Shown one piece after another: positions 9,008-17,212 of a stretch of 64,000 bases of DNA. Made by a program: the position numbers and the translations under genes. Numbering within the stretch: the stretch's first letter is position 1; each line of letters begins with the position of its first letter. Under the pieces are notes generated by a model. That model was given only the letters and a program-made list of their open reading frames with translations. It had not been told where the DNA came from and made no database searches. The stretch is from Streptomyces cyaneochromogenes (GTDB taxonomy: Bacteria > Actinomycetota > Actinomycetes > Streptomycetales > Streptomycetaceae): the NCBI RefSeq assembly GCF_003963535.1, contig NZ_CP034539.1, positions 8,680,001 through 8,744,000 on the forward strand, in the 5' to 3' direction.

Positions 9008-10312
9008 ATGGGACAGCCGCAGCAGCCCGACGAGGCCGAGGCGGACGCAGGGGCCATGACCGCCGAGCCGGGCGTGCCCGGGGCCACGGCCACGGTCGGG
9101 AGCAGGGCCGATGTGTCCGGGTCGGCCGGGCCCGCCGCGAAGCCACCGCTGCGCGTCGGCATGGTCGGCTATGCCTTCATGGGCGCCGCACACTCCCAGG
9201 GCTGGCGCACCGTCGGCCGGGTCTTCGACCTGCCCCGCAGCCCGGTGCTCGCCGCGATCTGCGGGCGGGATGCCGGCGCCGTGCGCGCGGCGGCCGACCG
9301 GCACGGCTGGGCGACGGCCGAGACCGACTGGCGGGCGCTGATCGAACGGGACGACATCGACCTCGTCGACATCTGCACCCCTGGCGACAGTCACGCCGAG
9401 ATCACTCTCGCGGCGCTGGCCGCCGGCAAGCACGTCCTGTGCGAGAAGCCCCTCGCGAACAGCGTCGAGGAGGCCGAGACGATGACGGCGGCCGCCGAAG
9501 AGGCGTACCGGCGCGGCCAGTTGGTCATGGTCGGCTTCAACTACCGCCGGGTGCCCGCCACCGCGCTGGCCCGCACCATGGTCGCCGAGGGCCGACTCGG
9601 CACCCTGCGCCATGTGCGGGTGACGTACCTTCAGGACTGGCTCGTGGACCCCGAGTTCCCACTCACCTGGCGGCTGCGCAAGGAGCTGGCCGGCTCGGGC
9701 GCGCTCGGCGACCTGGGCGCGCACATCATCGACCTCGCGCAGTACCTGGCGGGGGAGCGGCTCACCGGGGTGTCCGCCCTGACGGAGACCTTCGTGAAGG
9801 AACGCCCGCTGCCCGGCGGGGCCGTCAAGGGCCTGTCCGCCGCGGCGGCCGAGGGTGCCACCGGACAGGTCACCGTCGACGACGCCGCCCTGTTCACCGG
9901 CCGCTTCCCCTCCGGCGCCCTCGCTTCTTTCGAGGCCACCCGCTACGCCACCGGCCGCAAGAACTCCCTGCGCATCGAACTCAACGGCTCGGACGGCTCG
10001 ATCGCCTTCGACCTGGAGCGGCTCAACGAGCTCGCCTATCACGACGGCAGGGAACCGGGCACGCACGCCGGCTTCCGCCGCATCCTCGTCACCGAACCCG
10101 ACCACCCCTACCTGGACGCCTGGTGGCCGCCGGGCCACGGCCTCGGCTACGAGCACACCTTCGTCCACCAGGCCCGCGACCTGGTCCACGCCATCGCGGA
10201 GGGCCGCAGGCCCGAACCCTCCTTCGCCGACGGGCTGCAGGTGCAGCGCGTACTCGCGGCGGTGGAGGAGAGCGCCGAGAAGAACTCCGTCTACACCCCC
10301 ATAGCGGTCTGA
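9008..10312 (+). CDS. Gfo/Idh/MocA-family NAD(P)-dependent dehydrogenase
   Basis: A 434-residue protein with an unstructured N-terminal extension of about 45 residues, then a Rossmann domain (LRVGMVGYAFMGAAHSQGW) and the family hallmark EKPLANSVEEAE. The C-terminal alpha/beta domain contains GSGALGDLGAHIIDLAQYL, in which Asp and His (GDLGAHxxD) correspond to the catalytic region. Enzymes of this family oxidise sugars or inositols, or reduce keto-sugars. Start ATG 9008 follows GAGGAGGACCATCGC; the frame is open further upstream but that part is repeat sequence. A TIM-barrel isomerase follows after 15 bases. Together with the DUF1080 hydrolase downstream, C3 oxidation of a glycoside is a reasonable inference. 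Confidence 0.92.
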   Translation: MGQPQQPDEAEADAGAMTAEPGVPGATATVGSRADVSGSAGPAAKPPLRVGMVGYAFMGAAHSQGWRTVGRVFDLPRSPVLAAICGRDAGAVRAAADRHGWATAETDWRALIERDDIDLVDICTPGDSHAEITLAALAAGKHVLCEKPLANSVEEAETMTAAAEEAYRRGQLVMVGFNYRRVPATALARTMVAEGRLGTLRHVRVTYLQDWLVDPEFPLTWRLRKELAGSGALGDLGAHIIDLAQYLAGERLTGVSALTETFVKERPLPGGAVKGLSAAAAEGATGQVTVDDAALFTGRFPSGALASFEATRYATGRKNSLRIELNGSDGSIAFDLERLNELAYHDGREPGTHAGFRRILVTEPDHPYLDAWWPPGHGLGYEHTFVHQARDLVHAIAEGRRPEPSFADGLQVQRVLAAVEESAEKNSVYTPIAV

Positions 10313-10327
10313 GGAGGCTGACGCGCG

Positions 10328-11332
10328 ATGCCGCGTACGTTCACGCTGTTCACCGGCCAGTGGGCCGACCTGCCGCTGGAGGAGGTCTGCCGGCTCGCCC
10401 GTGACTTCGGCTACGACGGGCTCGAACTCGCCTGCTGGGGCGATCACTTCGAGGTCGACAAGGCCCTCGCCGATGCGTCCTACATCGACTCCCGCAAGGC
10501 CTTGCTCGACAAGTACGGCCTCAAGTGCTGGGCGATCTCCAACCATCTGGTCGGCCAGGCGGTCTGCGACGCCATCATCGACGAACGCCACCAGGCCATC
10601 CTGCCGGGCGCGGTGTGGGGCGACGGAGAGGCGGAGGGGGTCCGGCAGCGCGCCGCGGCCCGTATGAAGGACACCGCGCGGGCCGCGGCCGCCTTCGGCG
10701 TCGACACGGTGATCGGCTTCACCGGCTCCGCCATCTGGCATCTGGTCGCCATGTTCCCGCCCGCCCCCGAGTCGATGATCGAGCGCGGCTACGACGACTT
10801 CGCGTCCCGCTGGAACCCCATCCTGGACGTCTTCGACGAGGAGGGGGTGCGGTTCGCGCACGAGGTCCATCCCAGCGAGATCGCCTACGACTACTGGACG
10901 ACCTGGCGGGCTCTGGAAGCCGTCGGGGGCCGTCCCGCCTTCGGCCTGAACTTCGACCCCTCCCATTTCGTGTGGCAGGACCTCGACCCGGTCGGCTTCC
11001 TCTGGGACTTCCGCGACCGCATCTACCACGTCGACTGCAAGGAGGCCCGCAAGCGACTCGACGGCCGCAACGGCCGCCTCGGCTCCCACCTGCCCTGGGG
11101 AGACCCGCGCCGGGGCTGGGACTTCGTGTCGGCGGGGCACGGCGACGTCCCCTGGGAGGACGTCTTCCGCATGCTGCGCTCCATCGACTACCAGGGCCCG
11201 ATCTCCGTCGAGTGGGAGGACGCCGGCATGGACCGGCTCCAGGGCGCCCCCGAGGCGCTGACCCGGCTCAAGGCGTACGACTTCGAGCCGCCGTCGGCCT
11301 CGTTCGACGCGGCGTTCGGCGGCAACGACTAG
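10328..11332 (+). CDS. Sugar phosphate isomerase/epimerase-family TIM barrel
   Basis: A 334-residue AP-endonuclease-2-type TIM barrel. Metal-ligand candidates appear in order: Glu of HEVHPSE, Asp/His of NFDPSHF, His of YHVDCKE and Glu of SVEWEDAG. The start is ATG with GAGGAGG upstream. Relatives in sugar-catabolic operons isomerise or epimerise keto-sugars or dehydrate keto-inositols. It sits immediately after the Gfo/Idh dehydrogenase, the common pairing, so the two probably act in sequence on the same substrate. Confidence 0.9.
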   Translation: MPRTFTLFTGQWADLPLEEVCRLARDFGYDGLELACWGDHFEVDKALADASYIDSRKALLDKYGLKCWAISNHLVGQAVCDAIIDERHQAILPGAVWGDGEAEGVRQRAAARMKDTARAAAAFGVDTVIGFTGSAIWHLVAMFPPAPESMIERGYDDFASRWNPILDVFDEEGVRFAHEVHPSEIAYDYWTTWRALEAVGGRPAFGLNFDPSHFVWQDLDPVGFLWDFRDRIYHVDCKEARKRLDGRNGRLGSHLPWGDPRRGWDFVSAGHGDVPWEDVFRMLRSIDYQGPISVEWEDAGMDRLQGAPEALTRLKAYDFEPPSASFDAAFGGND

Positions 11333-11433
11333 GCCTTCTACGAACGACCAGGACTACTCCATGAGTTCCGGGGTGACGGCGCATCCCGGCGTACCGCACC
11401 CGCACGTACAACCGGCCCCTTCTGGAGGCACCC

Positions 11434-13926
11434 GTGCACCGGAAAACCCAGGACACCGACAGAATCGAGACGCACAGACGACGCCTGCCCTTGCGTAAGG
11501 CAGTCGCGCTGTTCAGCGGCGCGCTGTTGGCAGGCGCAACCCTCACGTTCACCGCACCCCAGGCCGGCGCAGCCGTAGCCGACCAGGAAGCCGCGGCCGC
11601 CGAGGACTTCCAGCAGGTCACCCTCGCCAAGGGCGAACCGGAGGTCGGCGAGCCCATGTCGCTCGCCGTCCTCCCGGACCGCTCGGTCCTGCACACCTCA
11701 CGGGACGGCGAGTTGCGTCTGACCGATGCGGTGGGCAACACCAAACTCGCGGGCAAGCTCGACGTGTACACCCACGACGAGGAAGGCCTGCAAGGCATCG
11801 GCGTCGACCCCGCGTTCGCCGAGAACCGCTTCATCTACCTCTATTACGCACCCCCGCTCAACACTCCTGCCGGCGACGCCCCCGAGACCGGAACGGCAGC
11901 CGACTTCGCTCCCTTCGACGGCGTCAACCGCCTCTCCCGCTTCGTCCTGAAGACCGACGGCACGCTGGATGCGGCCAGCGAGAAGAAGATCCTGGACATC
12001 CCGGCTTCCCGCGGCCTGTGCTGCCATGTCGGCGGTGACATCGACTTCGACGCGGCGGGCAACCTGTATCTCTCAACGGGCGACGACACCAATCCGTTCC
12101 AGTCGGACGGCTTCACCCCGATCGACGAGCGCTCGAACCGCAACCCGGCCTTCGACGCCCAGCGTTCCTCCGGCAACACCAACGACCTGCGCGGCAAGAT
12201 CCTGCGCATCAAGGTGAACGCCGACGGCTCGTACGCGATCCCCGACGGCAACCTCTTCGCGCCGGGCACCGACAAGACGCGCCCCGAGATCTACGCGATG
12301 GGCTTTCGCAACCCGTTCCGCTTCAGCGTCGACAAGGAGACGGGAATCCTCTACGTCGGCGACTACGGCCCCGACGCGGGCGCCGCCGACCCGGCGCGCG
12401 GCCCGGCCGGCCAGGTCGAGTTCGCCCGAGTCACCGGCCCCGGCAACTACGGGTGGCCGTACTGCACAGGTGACAACGACGCCTACGTCGACTACGACTT
12501 CGCCACCGGCCAGTCAGGCGCGGCCTTCGACTGCGCCGCGCCGAAGAACACCTCGCCGAACAACACCGGCCTGACCGACCTGCCGCCGGCCCAGGCCGCC
12601 TGGATCCCGTACGACGGCGGATCCGTCCCCGAGTTCGGCACCGGCTCCGAGTCCCCGATGGGCGGCCCGGTCTACCGCTACGACGCCTCTCTCGACTCGC
12701 CGGTGAAGTTCCCCGAGGCCTACGACGGGAACTTCTTCGCCGGGGAGTTCGGCCGCCGCTGGATCAAGCGGATCGTCAGCGACGGCTCCGGGGCCGTGCA
12801 GTCGATCAACGACGTCGCGTGGACCGGCACCCAGATCATGGACATGGCCTTCGGCCCGGACGGCGCCCTGTATGTGCTGGACTACGGCACCGCGTGGTTC
12901 GGCGGCGACGAGAACTCAGGGCTCTACCGGATCGAGAACGCGACCGACGGCCACTCCCCGGTGGCGCAGGCAGCGGCGAGCAGGACCTCGGGGACGGCGC
13001 CGTTGAGGGTGCAGTTCTCGTCCGAGGGCACGACCGACCAGGACGGCGGCGCCCTGACGTACAGCTGGGACTTCGGTGACGGCGGCAAGTCGACCGCGGC
13101 GAACCCGTCGTACCGCTACAAGAAGAACGGCACCTACACCGCGACCCTGACCGCCAAGGACGCCTCCGGCCGCACCGGCAGCGCGAGCGTGCAGATCGTG
13201 GTCGGCAACACCGCGCCCAAGGTGACGCTGGAACTGCCGCAGGACGGGCAGCTGTTCAGCTTCGGCGACGCGATCCCGTTCAAGGTGAAGGTCACCGACC
13301 CCGAGGACCGGACCATCGACTGCTCCAAGGTCAAGGTCACCTTCATACTCGGCCACGACAGCCACGGCCACCCGGTGACCTCCGCGAACGGCTGCACCGG
13401 CACGATCCAGACCAGCGCCGACGGCGGTCACGACGAGGACGCCAACATCTTCGGGGTCATGGACGCCGAGTACACCGACGGCGGAGGCGGCGGCCAGGCC
13501 CCGCTCACCACGCACGACCAGAACGTCGTCCAGCCCAGGCACCGCCAGGCCGAGCACTTCGGCAACGGCTCCGGCGTCTCGATCATCACCAAGGCCACCG
13601 CACACGGCGGCCGGACGGTCGGCGACATCAACAGCGGCGACTGGATCTCCTTCACGCCGTACGCCCTGGGCAACGCCAAGAAGATCACCGCCCGGATCTC
13701 CTCCGGCGGCGCGGGCGGCACGCTCGAGGTCCGTGCCGGGTCCTCGACGGGCACGCTGCTCGGCAAGGCGACCGTGCCGGTGACCGGCGGCTGGGAGACC
13801 TTCCAGGACGTCACCGCCGACCTGTCCCGCGCGCCTAGGGGCACGACCACGCTCTACCTCGTCTTCAAGGGCAGTGGTTCGGGCGCCCTGTTCGACGTGG
13901 ACGACTTCACCTTCACCACGGGCTGA
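11434..13926 (+). CDS. Secreted glucose/sorbosone dehydrogenase-like protein with PKD and carbohydrate-binding domains
   Basis: An 830-residue exported protein. The N-terminus has a basic region and a hydrophobic signal (LRKAVALFSGALLAGATLTFTAPQAGA). Residues about 45-500 form a six-bladed GSDH-type propeller (SLAVLPDRSVLHTSRDG, GLQGIGVDPAF, GDIDFDAAGNLYLSTGDD, GFRNPFRFSVD). Residues about 510-595 are a PKD domain (LTYSWDFGDGGKSTAANPSY). The C-terminal about 150 residues resemble a CBM6-type sugar-binding module (INSGDWISFTPYALGNAKKI ... DVDDFTFTTG). GSDH enzymes use PQQ to oxidise sugars. Start GTG 11434 has GGAGG upstream. The next gene is close behind and also secreted, which suggests joint extracellular glycoside processing. 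Confidence 0.9.
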   Translation: MHRKTQDTDRIETHRRRLPLRKAVALFSGALLAGATLTFTAPQAGAAVADQEAAAAEDFQQVTLAKGEPEVGEPMSLAVLPDRSVLHTSRDGELRLTDAVGNTKLAGKLDVYTHDEEGLQGIGVDPAFAENRFIYLYYAPPLNTPAGDAPETGTAADFAPFDGVNRLSRFVLKTDGTLDAASEKKILDIPASRGLCCHVGGDIDFDAAGNLYLSTGDDTNPFQSDGFTPIDERSNRNPAFDAQRSSGNTNDLRGKILRIKVNADGSYAIPDGNLFAPGTDKTRPEIYAMGFRNPFRFSVDKETGILYVGDYGPDAGAADPARGPAGQVEFARVTGPGNYGWPYCTGDNDAYVDYDFATGQSGAAFDCAAPKNTSPNNTGLTDLPPAQAAWIPYDGGSVPEFGTGSESPMGGPVYRYDASLDSPVKFPEAYDGNFFAGEFGRRWIKRIVSDGSGAVQSINDVAWTGTQIMDMAFGPDGALYVLDYGTAWFGGDENSGLYRIENATDGHSPVAQAAASRTSGTAPLRVQFSSEGTTDQDGGALTYSWDFGDGGKSTAANPSYRYKKNGTYTATLTAKDASGRTGSASVQIVVGNTAPKVTLELPQDGQLFSFGDAIPFKVKVTDPEDRTIDCSKVKVTFILGHDSHGHPVTSANGCTGTIQTSADGGHDEDANIFGVMDAEYTDGGGGGQAPLTTHDQNVVQPRHRQAEHFGNGSGVSIITKATAHGGRTVGDINSGDWISFTPYALGNAKKITARISSGGAGGTLEVRAGSSTGTLLGKATVPVTGGWETFQDVTADLSRAPRGTTTLYLVFKGSGSGALFDVDDFTFTTG

Positions 13927-13941
13927 GAGGAGGAACGGAGG

Positions 13942-15345
13942 ATGCGCATGCGTCCAACAGGTCGAGTGACGACAGCAGTTGTGGGGGCCGCCGTACTCCT
14001 CGGCTGCGTCTCGGGACCGGCGGCGTCACAGCCGCCGCGACCCGGCGACGACGGCAAGCGGGTGCTGGTCTTCTCCAAGACGGCAGGCTTCCGTCACGAC
14101 TCCATCCCCGACGGCGTCGCCGCGGTGAAACAGCTCGGCGAGACCGGCGGCTTCACGGTCGACGCGACGGAGGACGCCACGGCCTTCACCGCCGGCAACC
14201 TGCGCCGCTATGCCGCGGTCGTGTTCCTGTCGACGACGGGAGATGTCCTTGACGCCGCCCAGCAGAGGGCCTTCGAGGGCTACATCCGGGGCGGCGGCGC
14301 GTATGTCGGCGTCCACGCGGCCGCCGACACCGAGTACGGCTGGGAGTTCTACGGCGGCCTGGCCGGCGCCTACTTCCAGTCGCACCCGGCGATCCAGCCG
14401 GCGACGGTCGACGTCGAGGACCACGCCCACCCCGCGACCTCGGGTCTGGCGCAGACATGGAACCGCACGGACGAGTGGTACAACTACCGCTCGAATCCCC
14501 GCGAACGGGCCCACGTCCTCGCCTCCCTCGACGAGTCCTCGTACTCCGGCGGCACCATGAACGGCGACCATCCGATCGCCTGGTGCCAGAACTACCAGGG
14601 CGGCCGCGCCTTCTACACGGGGGGCGGCCACACCAAGGAGTCCTACGCCGAACCCCAGTTCCGTCAGCACCTGCTGGGCGGAATCCGCTGGGCCATCGGC
14701 GACGCCCAGGCCGACTGCCGCCCGGAGAACGGCTACCGCCCGCTCTTCGACGGCACGCAGGCCTCGCTGGACGCCTGGCGACAGGCGGGCCCGGGCTCCT
14801 TCACCCTGTCCGACGACGGCACGCTCACATCGGCCGGCGGCATGGGGATGCTCTGGTACGCCGGACCGGGCTTCGGGTCGTACTCCCTGAAGCTCGACTG
14901 GAGGATGGCCGGCGACGACAACTCCGGTGTGTTCGTGGGCTTCCCGCCCTCGGACGACCCGTGGTCGGCCGTCAACAACGGTTACGAGATCCAGATCGAT
15001 GCGACCGACGCCGCCGACCGCACCACCGGTGCCGTCTACGGCTTCAAGTCCGCCGACCTGAAGAAGCGCGACCGCGCGCTGAACCCGCCGGGGGAGTGGA
15101 ACACGTACGAGATCCGCGTGGAGGGCGAACGCCTCCGCGTCTATCTCAACGCTGTGAAGATCAACGACTTCACCAACACCGACCCGGCCCGGAGCCTCAT
15201 CGACGGACACATCGGCATCCAGAACCACGGCGCCGACGACGAGGTGTCCTTCCGGGACGTCCGGATCAAGGAACTGCCCGTGAAGTCCGCGAAGTCCTCC
15301 GGAGCAATGGCTTCGCACGGGGCCGCGGCTTCGCAGGGCGACTGA
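13942..15345 (+). CDS. Secreted ThuA-domain and 3-keto-disaccharide hydrolase (DUF1080) fusion
   Basis: A 467-residue protein with a signal peptide (VTTAVVGAAVLLGCVSGPAAS; the Cys may act as a lipobox). Residues about 35-260 are a ThuA, glutamine-amidotransferase-like domain (KRVLVFSKTAGFRHDSIP, GGGAYVGVHAAADTEYGW, YTGGGHTKESY). Residues about 265-455 are the PF06439-type hydrolase, a concanavalin-like jelly roll (YRPLFDGTQASLDAWR, YSLKLDWRMAGDDNSGVFVG, EWNTYEIRVEGERLRVYLN). PF06439 proteins cleave 3-keto-glycosides, so this gene fits with a C3-oxidising dehydrogenase nearby. GAGAGGAGG lies upstream of ATG 13942; ATG 13948 is an alternative. It follows the GSDH gene by 15 bases. Confidence 0.9.
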   Translation: MRMRPTGRVTTAVVGAAVLLGCVSGPAASQPPRPGDDGKRVLVFSKTAGFRHDSIPDGVAAVKQLGETGGFTVDATEDATAFTAGNLRRYAAVVFLSTTGDVLDAAQQRAFEGYIRGGGAYVGVHAAADTEYGWEFYGGLAGAYFQSHPAIQPATVDVEDHAHPATSGLAQTWNRTDEWYNYRSNPRERAHVLASLDESSYSGGTMNGDHPIAWCQNYQGGRAFYTGGGHTKESYAEPQFRQHLLGGIRWAIGDAQADCRPENGYRPLFDGTQASLDAWRQAGPGSFTLSDDGTLTSAGGMGMLWYAGPGFGSYSLKLDWRMAGDDNSGVFVGFPPSDDPWSAVNNGYEIQIDATDAADRTTGAVYGFKSADLKKRDRALNPPGEWNTYEIRVEGERLRVYLNAVKINDFTNTDPARSLIDGHIGIQNHGADDEVSFRDVRIKELPVKSAKSSGAMASHGAAASQGD

Positions 15346-15402
15346 GCGACGGCGGGCGGGGGACGCCGGACTCCCGCTCGCCGTCTTCACCCCACCGGGC
15401 CT

Positions 15403-15461
15403 CGCCAGGGGCCCGGCACATGGGGCTTACAGCGCCAGGGGCCCGGCCCGTGGGGCTCACA
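15403..15461 (+). repeat. Two-copy 30-bp direct repeat in spacer
   Basis: CGCCAGGGGCCCGGC followed by a variable triplet and TGGGGCTyACA occurs twice, 30 bases apart, in the 143-base gap ahead of the inositol-phosphate-synthase-like gene. No hairpin or ORF explains it. Confidence 0.6.
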
Positions 15462-15488
15462 TACGACGCGCTCGACAAGGAGGCTGCC

Positions 15489-16703
15489 ATGTCCGCGTCC
15501 GTTTCCCCGTCCGCATCACGCGTCGGCGTCTGGCTGATCGGGGCGCGCGGCTCCGTCGCCACGACCGTCGTCGCCGGGTGCGCGGCCGTCACCGCGGGCC
15601 TGCACCCCCCGACGGGCCTGGTCACCGAGACGCCGATGTTCGCGGACAGCGGGCTGCCCGCGCTGTCGTCCCTCGTCTTCGGCGGTCACGACACGGTCGA
15701 CTGCCCCCTGCCCAAACGGGCGGAGGCTCTCGCGGCAGGCGGCGTCCTGCCCCCGGGACTGCCCACGGCGACGCGGGCCGAACTCGCCGCCGCGGACGCG
15801 GAGATCAGGCCCGGCGGCCCGCTCCCCGGTGACACGCGCGACGCGCAGGAGCTGATCGCCGCCTTCGCCTCGGACATCCAGGACTTCATACGGCGATGTG
15901 GCCTCACTCGTGCGGTCGTGGTGAACGTGGCCTCCACCGAGCCCGCGCCCACTGGGGCCGCGCCCACCGGGGCCGCTCTGCCTCCGAGTTCGCTGTACGC
16001 GGCGGCGGCTCTGCGTGCCGGCTGCCCCTACGTCAACTTCACCCCCTCGACGGGCCTGAACCACCCGGCTCTCGCGCCCCTGCTGACGTCGACCGATCTG
16101 CCCTTCGCCGGCCGCGACGGCAAGACGGGGCAGACCCTGCTCCGCTCGGTCCTGGGCCCGATGTTCAGCCAACGGGCGTTGGCGGTCCGTGCCTGGTCCG
16201 GCACGAATCTGCTCGGCGGCGGCGACGGCGCCGCTCTTGCCGACCCGGCCGCCGCGGCGGCGAAGAACGCGGGCAAGGAGAGGGTCCTGACGGACACCCT
16301 CGGCACACCTCCCGAGGGCGAGGTCCACATCGACGACGTCCCCGCCCTCGGTGACTGGAAGACCGCCTGGGACCACATCGCCTTCGACGGTTTCCTCGGC
16401 ACCCGCATGATCCTCCAGACCATCTGGCAGGGCTGCGATTCCTCCCTCGCAGCACCGCTCGTGCTCGACCTGGCCCGCCTGACGGCACGGGCCCACGAGG
16501 CCGGCCTGTCCGGACCCCTTGGTGAACTGGGCTTCTTTTTCAAGGATCCGGTGGGCGACGGGCCGTCGGCGCTGGGGGAGCAGTACGCGGCACTGGGACG
16601 GTTCGCGGAGCGGTTGCGGGGAGCGGATGCCCGGCGGCTGGAGGACCGTCCGGGTCGCCTTGGTGGGCGGGGTGGCGCCGACCGTTCTGAGGAGCAGTGG
16701 TGA
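15489..16703 (+). CDS. Inositol-3-phosphate synthase-like protein (ebo-operon type)
   Basis: A 404-residue NAD-binding protein of the myo-inositol-1-phosphate synthase superfamily. The dinucleotide motif GARGSVATTVVAG is near the N-terminus, NVASTEP and GCPYVNFTPSTGLNHPAL lie mid-protein, and FAGRDGKTGQTLLRSVLGPM and WDHIAFDGFLGTRM carry the usual catalytic-domain features. The classical enzyme cyclises glucose-6-phosphate. Relatives in actinobacterial ebo-type operons occupy the place of EboD, so the natural substrate may differ. AAGGAGG precedes ATG 15489. The last about 25 residues (DRPGRLGGRGGADRSEEQW) are Gly/Arg-rich and probably not conserved; repeat DNA begins just after the gene. Confidence 0.82.
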   Translation: MSASVSPSASRVGVWLIGARGSVATTVVAGCAAVTAGLHPPTGLVTETPMFADSGLPALSSLVFGGHDTVDCPLPKRAEALAAGGVLPPGLPTATRAELAAADAEIRPGGPLPGDTRDAQELIAAFASDIQDFIRRCGLTRAVVVNVASTEPAPTGAAPTGAALPPSSLYAAAALRAGCPYVNFTPSTGLNHPALAPLLTSTDLPFAGRDGKTGQTLLRSVLGPMFSQRALAVRAWSGTNLLGGGDGAALADPAAAAAKNAGKERVLTDTLGTPPEGEVHIDDVPALGDWKTAWDHIAFDGFLGTRMILQTIWQGCDSSLAAPLVLDLARLTARAHEAGLSGPLGELGFFFKDPVGDGPSALGEQYAALGRFAERLRGADARRLEDRPGRLGGRGGADRSEEQW

Positions 16704-17212
16704 GGGGGCGCGGGGAGCGGTGCTCGTCTCGGTCGGGCGATGGGTGGCTCGCCGGGCGGTGGTCCGGCGGTGGGTGGTCCGGCGGTGAGTGGTCGGGGGA
16801 CGCGTGGTCCAGCGGTGAGTTGTCTGGGGACGGGTGGTGGGGCGGTGAGTGGTCTGGGGACGGGTGGTCGGGCGGTGGGCCGTCGGCGGATGGGCGGTTG
16901 AGGGATGAGGGGTTGGAGGGAACGGAGGCCGGCAGGGAGGAGGGCGCGCGCTCGTCGGCGGCCGTTGCCACGCCGGCCCCGGTCACACGGATGCCGCCGG
17001 ACACTGCCGACGCGGGCCGTCCGACCGAGGCACGGAACCTGCGCCGCCGATCCCTGACCTGGGCCGAACTCCTGTGCCTCGCTGCCCTGTTCACCGTCCC
17101 CGGCGACGCCCTTGCAGGCGCCGCCGCGACCGCCGCGCGCCCCAACTCCCTGTTCGTCGCGGGTCCCGCCCCGCTGGGCCGACGGTTCGGAAGGAAGGTG
17201 AGCGTCGCATGA
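16697..17212 (+). pseudogene. eboC: EboC (UbiA-like prenyltransferase) remnant, internal deletion, fused to tandem-repeat sequence
   Basis: The frame opens with a GTG overlapping the previous stop and first reads through tandem repeats (SGDGWLAGRW, WSGGEWSGDAWSSG). From about 17035 it gives RRRSLTWAELLCLAALFTVPGDALAGAAATAARPNS-type sequence, which matches the N-terminal helix of UbiA-like EboC proteins. It then stops after only about 20 more residues ending FGRKVSVA. The Asp-rich prenyl-diphosphate motif (NDxxD type) and all later membrane helices are absent. The stop still overlaps the next ATG in ATGA. I infer a large in-frame internal deletion that kept both ends of the gene and its coupling. 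It could instead be a short, expressed novel protein, but loss of function as a prenyltransferase is almost certain. Confidence 0.65.
16771..16890 (+). repeat. Four tandem copies of a 30-bp GC-rich repeat
   Basis: Units start at 16771, 16801, 16831 and 16861 and share the pattern GGGTGGTSSGGCGGTGAG followed by TGGTCTGGGGA, with a few substitutions each; a fifth, diverged unit may lie at 16741. A 15-base sub-period is also visible. In the + frame it encodes W/S/G/D-rich peptide. The repeat separates the inositol-phosphate-synthase-like gene from the eboC remnant. Confidence 0.8.

Noticed and set aside
7104..9146. 680-residue minus-strand ORF across the binding protein and the repeat spacer
   Set aside because: Low-complexity Arg/Pro composition and antisense to a clear lipoprotein gene; no motif and no ribosome-binding site.
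8683..10404. Plus-strand ORF of 573 residues overlapping the Gfo/Idh gene
   Set aside because: Arg-rich shadow frame of the dehydrogenase; the true frame has EKPLAN and Rossmann motifs.
16741..16890. CRISPR array
   Set aside because: The 30-bp units are directly adjacent without unique spacers and no cas genes are present; this is a tandem repeat.
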